Shown here: positions 31,466 to 37,073 of the stretch, piece by piece
Layout of the letters: the number at the start of each line of letters is the position of its first letter
Numbering within the stretch: the stretch's first letter is position 1
IMG/VR virus record: IMGVR_UViG_3300046001_004127
Location: 1-37,073 of that record
Origin: a virus
Strand: one strand, 5' to 3'
DNA: 37,073 nt
Notes under the pieces: model-generated
What the model was told of the DNA's origin: nothing
Seen by the model: the letters and a program-made list of their open reading frames with translations, nothing else
Databases searched by the model: none
Program-made: the position numbers and the translations under genes

Positions 31466-32118
31466 TCATTGGCGTATGCGGATTTATTGGATCTGGCAAA
31501 GATACTGTTGCAGACTACCTGGTGAATTTCCACGAGTACAGGCGTGAAAGTTTTGCCAACAGCCTTAAAGATGCAGTGGCACAGGTGTTTGGCTGGGATC
31601 GTACCCTGCTAGAAGGCCGCACAGCACAGGCCCGTGAATGGAGAGAACAGGTGGACTCCTGGTGGGCCAAACGTTTGAACATGCCTGAACTAACACCACG
31701 TTTAATGCTACAGTTATGGGGTACAGAAGTGTGCCGTTCTGGATTTCACGACGACATTTGGATTGCCAGTCTAGAAAACAAACTGCGTAACAGTGAAGAC
31801 AATGTTGTGATTAGTGACTGCCGTTTTCCCAACGAAATCAAATCCTTACGTGCCTCGGGCGGCATTATACTCCGTGTTGAGCGAGGTACTCAACCGCATT
31901 GGACTGACATTGCGGTTAGAGCAAATCAAGGGGATGTCAAAGCACAAGCCTGGTTAAAGAATGAAGGCATTCATGCTAGCGAAACAGCCTGGGTAGGTAC
32001 TGACTTTGATTTTGTGTTGCACAACAACTCCAGCATTGACTCGCTGTATACGCAGATACAAACTGTTATAAATCAGGCACCAGATCGCCTGGCTGCCAAG
32101 GCAAATCAGACTTCTTGA
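31462..32118 (+). CDS. gp1: Deoxynucleoside monophosphate kinase (T4 gp1-like)
   Basis: P-loop GFIGSGKDT at residues 7-15, then the T4 gp1-type layout: FANSLKDAVAQVFGWDRTLL, LMLQLWGTEVCRSGFHDDIW, VVISDCRFPNEIKSLRASGG. It phosphorylates dNMPs for phage DNA synthesis. At 218 aa it is close to T4 gp1 (241). It is coupled to the exonuclease by an ATGA overlap, so both serve nucleotide and DNA metabolism. Its 3' end overlaps the opposing HNH gene by 53 bases. Confidence 0.93.
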   Translation: MIIGVCGFIGSGKDTVADYLVNFHEYRRESFANSLKDAVAQVFGWDRTLLEGRTAQAREWREQVDSWWAKRLNMPELTPRLMLQLWGTEVCRSGFHDDIWIASLENKLRNSEDNVVISDCRFPNEIKSLRASGGIILRVERGTQPHWTDIAVRANQGDVKAQAWLKNEGIHASETAWVGTDFDFVLHNNSSIDSLYTQIQTVINQAPDRLAAKANQTS

Positions 32119-32413
32119 TCTCAATGGTGCAGTTTAAGCACACTGTTTTTAAATTGTTCACAGTGGTGTTGTGTAGATTGCCATCCACATGATACACTGA
32201 CATTTGCGCAGAGTACTTGGATTTAAAGCCACATCTATCACATGTGGCTTTTTTCTTATAGCCACTTGATTGCCAACGAGCCACCGGTGGTTTCACTCGA
32301 CGTTGTTTTTTGATACAGTGCTCACATCGTGTTCTATAGTGCGGCACACCATCACGGTGGTAGTTCACAGCACACAATCTTTGATTACAAGCAGGGCATA
32401 AAGGTCTTTGCAT
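32066..32413 (-). CDS. Cys-rich HNH endonuclease-like protein (115 aa)
   Basis: The N-terminal zinc knuckle CPACNQ...CEHC is followed by CDRCGF, then YHVDGNLHN and NNLKTVCLNC, the His-Asn and Cys pairs of the small zinc-bound HNH type found in T4-like phages. It probably nicks or cuts DNA as a free-standing mobile gene; activity is inferred. It sits between dNMP kinase and gp18 on the opposite strand. GCTAAATA lies 4 bases upstream of ATG with no ribosome site. Confidence 0.82.
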   Translation of the reverse strand: MQRPLCPACNQRLCAVNYHRDGVPHYRTRCEHCIKKQRRVKPPVARWQSSGYKKKATCDRCGFKSKYSAQMSVYHVDGNLHNTTVNNLKTVCLNCTIEIKKSDLPWQPGDLVPDL

Positions 32414-32417
32414 GGAG

Positions 32418-32425
32418 TATTTAGC
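32418..32425 (-). promoter_or_regulatory. Late-promoter-like motif GCTAAATA for the Cys-rich HNH gene
   Basis: Minus strand, 4 bases before the ATG at 32413; divergent from the gp18 motif 50 bases away. Confidence 0.45.
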
Positions 32426-32475
32426 GGAAAAAACCTTTGCAAAGGGTCGAATGATCGTGTTTTTTACGCATAGGT

Positions 32476-32483
32476 GCTAAATA
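32476..32483 (+). promoter_or_regulatory. Late-promoter-like motif GCTAAATA for gp18
   Basis: It lies 26 bases before ATG 32510, with AAAAAGGA between. Confidence 0.65.
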
Positions 32484-32509
32484 TTAAAACTTAGAAAAAG
32501 GATTTAACC

Positions 32510-35500
32510 ATGGCATTAGTATCCCCAGGCGTAGAAGTAACGATTATCGACGAAAGTCAATATATCCCTGCTGCTACCAATTCAGTACCATACATTTTAA
32601 TAGCAACGGCACAGAACAAAACCAGTGCCGCTGGAGTTGGCGTTGCACCAGGAACATTGGCAGCAAATGCTAACCGTGTTTATTTAATGACCAGTCAGCG
32701 AGATTTGGCCGCTACGTTTGGCAACCCATTCTTCTACAAGACCACTGCTGGTACTCCAATCAATGGGTACGAACTAAACGAATACGGCCTGTTGGCAGCA
32801 TACTCTGCACTGGGTGTAAGCAATCGTTGCTATGTTCAGCGTGTTGACATTGATTTAACAGAACTAACAGCATCATTGACACGCCCATTGGGTGCTCCAA
32901 CCAACAATACCTATTGGTTAGACACTGCAAACACTGAATGGGGCATCTTCCAGTGGAATATCACAACTGGTATCTTTACTGTTCAAACTCCTATTGTGAT
33001 CACCAACACTACACAGTTAGAAACAGGAACTTCAGTTCCACTGCAGACAGTTGGCAGCATTGGTGATTATGCTGTTACTGCAACCAGTACATTTAATCCA
33101 GGATACTACAAGCGTGGTGGCCCAACATCCGCACAGACCAGTGCTACTGCACTGTCAGATTTGTACAATACCTGGGTATTGATTGGTAGTGACGAATGGA
33201 AAACTGCCTGGCCAACTGTGTCAGGCACATTGGCTCCAACTACGTTGACTGCCGCACAAACTTTTTCTGTTAATGACGTAACAATCACAGTTCCTGCTGT
33301 GCCTAACAACACAGTGGATGGCATTGCTGATGCGATTAATGACGCAGCCATTACTGGAGTATATGCAGCCACAATTGGTGGCAAATTATACATGTATGCT
33401 GATTCCACTGCCACTAACGACGGCAGCACAGCCAACACTGGCATTATTTCAATAGCCAACATATCTGGCACTGCGCTGACAACATTGGGCATCACAGCAA
33501 CCGAGTATTTTGCTCCTACCTATCAAGTAAGTCCAAGTTATACAGTTCCACGTTGGGGTGCGACTCAAACACAGCCAGCACCAACTGGAAGTGTATGGCA
33601 AAAAATTACTGATGTGAATCAAGGAGCTCAGTTTGTTGTTAAAAAATACAGTACCATTCTAGGTGCATTTGTTGCACAAACATGTCCAATATATCTTACT
33701 GAAAATGAAGAGTTGTATACAACTGATCCCAGTGGCGGCGGAAAAAATATTCCAGCGGGATCTACATATGCTCATGCAAACATATTAAAAAATAACACAT
33801 CAAGTTTTACAATATTTGAAAGATATGCTACTGGTGCAACAGAAATCACAGGAAACGATACTACTCCGGGGCCATTTGTGTCTGGTAACTCATTTTCAAT
33901 TACAGCCAGCCAACCGGGCACTGCTATTAATACAACTGCCACAGTTACACTAGCAGGAACCACAGTTGAAGATTTCATTGCTGGAGTTAGTGGTGCCAAT
34001 ATTCCATACGTTAGTGCCACAGTCAACAGTGCAGGTGCTGTTGTGTTTACACACGCAGCCGGCGGAACAATAGCATTAATTAATATAACTGGTACACCAG
34101 TCACTACCGCTGGGTTTAGCACCAGCGTTCGTGGAGTAAGAAACAACTATGCAAATGGTGTTGCTACTGGGTTAATTTTGAGCAACTGGGTTGGTACACC
34201 TACATTCACATACACAGCAAGTGATGCCGCTCCTGATCAAGACCCAGCAGATGGTCGCTTATGGTACTACAGTGCAACTGATCAAGTTGACATCATGATT
34301 CAAGACAATGGCACATGGCAAGGTTATCAGAACGTGACAAACGATATTCGTGGTTACGATCTAAGTGCAACCAATGCTACCGGTCCTATTATCAGTGCCA
34401 CTGCACCAACAACACAGACAGACGAATCAGAATCACCATTGGTTTTTGGTGATCTATGGGTGGACACAAGTGATTTAGAAAACTATCCAAGACTGTATCG
34501 CTGGCAGCCAGTGAATGGAGTTGATCAGTGGGTGGCCATCGACAACACTGATCAAACTACAGAAAATGGTGTGTTATTTGCTGATGCACGTTGGGCACCA
34601 AACGGCACTACAGATCCTATCACAGCACCGTTCCCAACTATCACTAGTTTGTTGACCAGTGATTATTTAGATCTAGATGCTCCACAATCTACACTGTATC
34701 CACAAGGCATGTTGTTGTTCAACACACGTCGTTCAGGATTCAATGTCAAGAGTTTCCAAGTTGATTACTTCAATGCTGACACATTCCCAGATGACACACT
34801 GCCCACAGTGACCAATGCCTGGGTAACAGCCAGTGGACTAAAAGCCAATGGTGCTCCATACATGGGACGCCAAGCACAACGTGCCATGATTGTGGCTGCA
34901 CTGAAGTCGGGCATTGACACAAACACAGATATTCGTGAAGAACAACGTCAGTTCAACTTGATGGCAACTCCTGCATACCCAGAATTGATGCCAAACATGA
35001 TTGCACTCAACAACGAGCGCAACAACACAGGCTTTGTGATTGGTGATACACCGTTGCGCTTAGATCCACAAGACATCCTGCTGTGGGCCAGCAACAACAA
35101 CGGTCTAGGTCTAGACACAGGCGACGGCTTGACAGTGGGCAATCAATACATGGGCGTATTCTACCCAAGTTGCCAAACAACTGACTTGAGCGGTAGTCCA
35201 GTGGTGACAGCACCAAGTCACATGATGATTCGCACAATTATTCGCAGTGACGAAGTATCATTCCCTTGGTTTGCTCCAGCCGGAACACGTCGTGGTGTAA
35301 TTGACAACGCTGTACAACTTGGCTATGTCAATGCTACCACAGGCGAATTCACATCATTGGGTGTACGTCAAGGTCTGCGTGATGTCTTGTATGAAAATGC
35401 AATTAACCCAATCACATTCATTCCTGGTGTTGGTATCACTAACTTTGGTAACAAAACAACCACAAGCCTTACAACCGCTATGGATCGTATCAACGTGTCA

Positions 35501-35803
35501 CGTTTGGTTGCATTCATCCGTGGACGCTTGGACATCATCGGCAAGCAGTTCTTGTTTGAACCAAATGATCAGATCACACGCAATCAGATTAAAAACGCAA
35601 TTGACGGTCTAATGATTGACCTGGTTGCTAAACGTGGTATCTATGACTATCTAGTGGTGTGCGATGCATCAAACAACACTCCTGCACGTATAGATCGCAA
35701 CGAATTGTATGTTGATATTGCCATTGAGCCAGTCAAGGCTGTTGAGTTTATCTACATTCCAGTTCGTATCAAGAACACCGGAGAAATTGCTGCCGGAGGC
35801 TAA
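32510..35803 (+). CDS. gp18: Tail sheath protein gp18, enlarged
   Basis: Contractile sheath subunit. The N terminus ALVSPGVEVTIIDESQY and the C-terminal third (QRAMIVAALKSGIDTNTDIR, RRGVIDNAVQLGYV, TAMDRINVSRLVAFIRGRLD, PFKAV-like EPVKAVEFIYIPVRI) are typical of T4-like sheaths. At 1097 aa it is far larger than T4 gp18 (659). The extra mass lies in about residues 130-700: a Thr/Ala/Gly-rich beta region, where TLTAAQTFSVNDVTITVPAV and SGNSFSITASQPGTAINTTA suggest two related inserted domains, plus DPADGRLWYYSATDQVDIMI. The insertions presumably decorate the outer surface. It is preceded by AAAAAGGA and followed by a terminator. Confidence 0.95.
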   Translation: MALVSPGVEVTIIDESQYIPAATNSVPYILIATAQNKTSAAGVGVAPGTLAANANRVYLMTSQRDLAATFGNPFFYKTTAGTPINGYELNEYGLLAAYSALGVSNRCYVQRVDIDLTELTASLTRPLGAPTNNTYWLDTANTEWGIFQWNITTGIFTVQTPIVITNTTQLETGTSVPLQTVGSIGDYAVTATSTFNPGYYKRGGPTSAQTSATALSDLYNTWVLIGSDEWKTAWPTVSGTLAPTTLTAAQTFSVNDVTITVPAVPNNTVDGIADAINDAAITGVYAATIGGKLYMYADSTATNDGSTANTGIISIANISGTALTTLGITATEYFAPTYQVSPSYTVPRWGATQTQPAPTGSVWQKITDVNQGAQFVVKKYSTILGAFVAQTCPIYLTENEELYTTDPSGGGKNIPAGSTYAHANILKNNTSSFTIFERYATGATEITGNDTTPGPFVSGNSFSITASQPGTAINTTATVTLAGTTVEDFIAGVSGANIPYVSATVNSAGAVVFTHAAGGTIALINITGTPVTTAGFSTSVRGVRNNYANGVATGLILSNWVGTPTFTYTASDAAPDQDPADGRLWYYSATDQVDIMIQDNGTWQGYQNVTNDIRGYDLSATNATGPIISATAPTTQTDESESPLVFGDLWVDTSDLENYPRLYRWQPVNGVDQWVAIDNTDQTTENGVLFADARWAPNGTTDPITAPFPTITSLLTSDYLDLDAPQSTLYPQGMLLFNTRRSGFNVKSFQVDYFNADTFPDDTLPTVTNAWVTASGLKANGAPYMGRQAQRAMIVAALKSGIDTNTDIREEQRQFNLMATPAYPELMPNMIALNNERNNTGFVIGDTPLRLDPQDILLWASNNNGLGLDTGDGLTVGNQYMGVFYPSCQTTDLSGSPVVTAPSHMMIRTIIRSDEVSFPWFAPAGTRRGVIDNAVQLGYVNATTGEFTSLGVRQGLRDVLYENAINPITFIPGVGITNFGNKTTTSLTTAMDRINVSRLVAFIRGRLDIIGKQFLFEPNDQITRNQIKNAIDGLMIDLVAKRGIYDYLVVCDASNNTPARIDRNELYVDIAIEPVKAVEFIYIPVRIKNTGEIAAGG

Positions 35804-35804
35804 T

Positions 35805-35830
35805 AAAATAGGGACCCGGTCCCTATTTTT
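35805..35830 (+). terminator. Rho-independent terminator after gp18
   Basis: Perfect 11-bp stem AAAATAGGGAC/GTCCCTATTTT with loop CCG and a T tract. Confidence 0.92.
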
Positions 35831-35846
35831 AGTCACGTATAGATAA

Positions 35847-35854
35847 CATAAATA
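35847..35854 (+). promoter_or_regulatory. Late-promoter-like motif CATAAATA for gp19
   Basis: It lies 22 bases before ATG 35877, with AGAGGA as ribosome site; placed just after the gp18 terminator. Confidence 0.65.
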
Positions 35855-35876
35855 ACAGTAACAGAGGATAAAAATT

Positions 35877-36521
35877 ATGGCTTCAGCATCGTTAAACAAA
35901 ATGACAGTACCCTTGGCAAGTGACGCTAGCCAAGGCAGTACAGGTATATTAATGCCAAAATTAAAATATCGCTTCCGAGTGATATTTGAAAATTTTGGTG
36001 TGCAAGGTGGTCCGGTTACCGAGATGACCAAACAAGTCATTGACTTTACACGCCCAACAGTGACATTTGAAAATATAGATATTCCAATCTATAACTCCAC
36101 TCTTAAAATGGCTGGCAAGCACTCATGGGGTGATGTAAGTTGCAACTTGCGTGACGATGCCGGAGCCAATGTACAACAACTGGTTGGATCACAACTGCAG
36201 AAACAATTGGACTTCTTTGAAATGGCATCAGCGGCTGCAGGTGCAGATTACAAGTTCACAACCAAGTTTGAAGTACTTGACGGTGGCAATGGTGCTGTTG
36301 CTCCAACTGTGCTTGAATCATGGGAATTGTATGGCTGCTACTTGAAAGAAGTAAACTATGGTGATGCCAATTACGCAACCAGTGAAGCAATGACTATTGC
36401 ACTGAGTATTACCTTTGACAATGCCAACCAGGTTGTTGGTGGTGGTGTTGGCGAAACAGGCACCATCCTTGGCACTACACTAGGCACAGTAACTGGCTTG
36501 GGTGGCACGCAAGGCGCCTAA
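35877..36521 (+). CDS. gp19: Tail tube protein gp19
   Basis: 214 aa (T4: 163). Tube-fold phrases are KLKYRFRVIFENFGVQ, TEMTKQVIDFTRPTVTFENI, HSWGDVSCNLRDDAG, SWELYGCYLKEVNYGDANY and MTIALSITFDNA. It stacks as hexamers inside the sheath. Its place after gp18 matches T4, though gp20 does not follow here. The C terminus is Gly/Thr-rich. Gap of 8 bases to the next gene. Confidence 0.93.
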   Translation: MASASLNKMTVPLASDASQGSTGILMPKLKYRFRVIFENFGVQGGPVTEMTKQVIDFTRPTVTFENIDIPIYNSTLKMAGKHSWGDVSCNLRDDAGANVQQLVGSQLQKQLDFFEMASAAAGADYKFTTKFEVLDGGNGAVAPTVLESWELYGCYLKEVNYGDANYATSEAMTIALSITFDNANQVVGGGVGETGTILGTTLGTVTGLGGTQGA

Positions 36522-36529
36522 GTAGTCTA

Positions 36530-37073
36530 ATGAGTTTTGGACAAAACTTTCTAAAAGGTTTTATTGGCGACAACGGGTTAAGAGATTATACCCATGCCAG
36601 TAAAACCTTTCGTACAAATGGATACGAACTTGCACCACGACTCAAGTTTAACTTCCACACATTCTTCAATTTAAATTCTGGTGCAATCCCATTCTTGCAA
36701 GCCATGGTTGGCAACGGCGATGCTGCCAGCATTGGCCTGTCGGTTAAAACCATTGACTTGCCCAGTTATCAAATATCAGTTGACACAATGAATCAGTACA
36801 ATCGCAAGCGATTGGTACAGAGTAAAATTGAATATCAACCTGTTACCATAACATTCAATGATGATGGTGGTGATTTAATTCGCAACATGTGGTACAACTA
36901 CTTCAGTTACTACTATAAAGATCCTGTGCAACAGTATGAAGGTGTGCCAAACACCAACGGAACTTCGGGCAATCTACAAACCACGCCCACTGGCTTTGGC
37001 TACAACACACGCGACACCTACAGCAACGATAGATTTGTAAATGACTGGGGCTATGTGGGTGAAAGTTATACCG
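36530..37073 (+). CDS. Second tail-tube-like structural protein (3' partial)
   Basis: Open frame from ATG 36530 to the right edge, about 181 codons. Opening MSFGQNFLKGFIGDNGLRDY; then LAPRLKFNFHTFFNLN, SVKTIDLPSYQISVDTMNQY, KIEYQPVTITFNDDGGDLI and RNMWYNYFSYYYKDP. This layout (tube-fold strands, then IDLP and NQYNRK motifs, then a DD-containing strand and WYNYF helix) is that of gp19-like paralogues in cyanomyovirus-type phages. It may be a tube-end or baseplate-junction protein, comparable to the role of T4 gp54, which is inference. It follows gp19 closely and is probably co-expressed. Confidence 0.82.
   Translation, partial: MSFGQNFLKGFIGDNGLRDYTHASKTFRTNGYELAPRLKFNFHTFFNLNSGAIPFLQAMVGNGDAASIGLSVKTIDLPSYQISVDTMNQYNRKRLVQSKIEYQPVTITFNDDGGDLIRNMWYNYFSYYYKDPVQQYEGVPNTNGTSGNLQTTPTGFGYNTRDTYSNDRFVNDWGYVGESYT

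Noticed and set aside
32435-32446. 12-bp palindrome CCTTTGCAAAGG between the divergent HNH and gp18 motifs, as a terminator
   Set aside because: It can form only about a 4-bp stem with a 4-base loop, so it is a weak hairpin; an operator role is possible but unsupported.

Overview
The window is the virion-structure half of a T4-like myophage genome (Caudoviricetes, environmental type). The diagnosis rests on recognisable homologues of T4 gp20 (portal), gp67 (core), gp21 (prohead protease), gp22 (scaffold), gp23 (major capsid), gp13/gp14/gp15 (neck and sheath terminator), gp18 (sheath), gp19 (tube) and gp1 (dNMP kinase). Fibre genes resemble those of cyanomyoviruses and related marine or freshwater T4-likes. 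The host cannot be read from the window; a Gram-negative host is a reasonable inference. No tRNA, IS element, CRISPR array or integrase was seen. The large terminase and most of the baseplate lie outside.

Layout: (1) 1-8.4 kb, capsid module on +: end of a tape-measure-like protein with an M15 peptidase, gp20, a 73-aa protein, an HNH endonuclease, gp67-like, gp21, gp22, gp23. (2) 8.4-9.7 kb: a 44-aa ORF and a TPR-glycosyltransferase on -. (3) 9.8-24.8 kb: a fibre/adhesin cluster on + with six large or medium fibre proteins, several small structural proteins, a tandem duplicate pair, and a small Rossmann-like gene near each end. (4) 24.8-28.6 kb on -: HNH - gp14 - gp15 - Nudix, read in that order. 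(5) 28.7-32.1 kb on +: two unrecognised proteins from a strong sigma70-type promoter, gp13 from a late promoter, then an exonuclease and dNMP kinase from a second sigma70-type promoter. (6) 32.1-37.1 kb: a Cys-rich HNH on -, then gp18, gp19 and a partial second tube-like protein on +. There is no gene-free stretch over 300 bases.

Regulation: at least sixteen sites match NNTAAATA, close to the T4 late-promoter element TATAAATA, and nearly all precede genes. They form two classes. Main structural genes have the motif 18-90 bases upstream with a Shine-Dalgarno between. Six accessory or small genes, including all three HNH endonucleases, have it only 4-7 bases before ATG, which predicts leaderless or nearly leaderless late mRNAs.

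Most interesting: the HNH gene at 3795-4517 ends in frame with a recoded copy of the last ten codons plus stop of the upstream gene, and its start codon lies in the 3' arm of a perfect 11-bp hairpin whose 5' arm contains a late-promoter motif. This resembles the control logic known for T4 I-TevI and suggests a homing element inserted at a gene end, with one copy of the tail restored.
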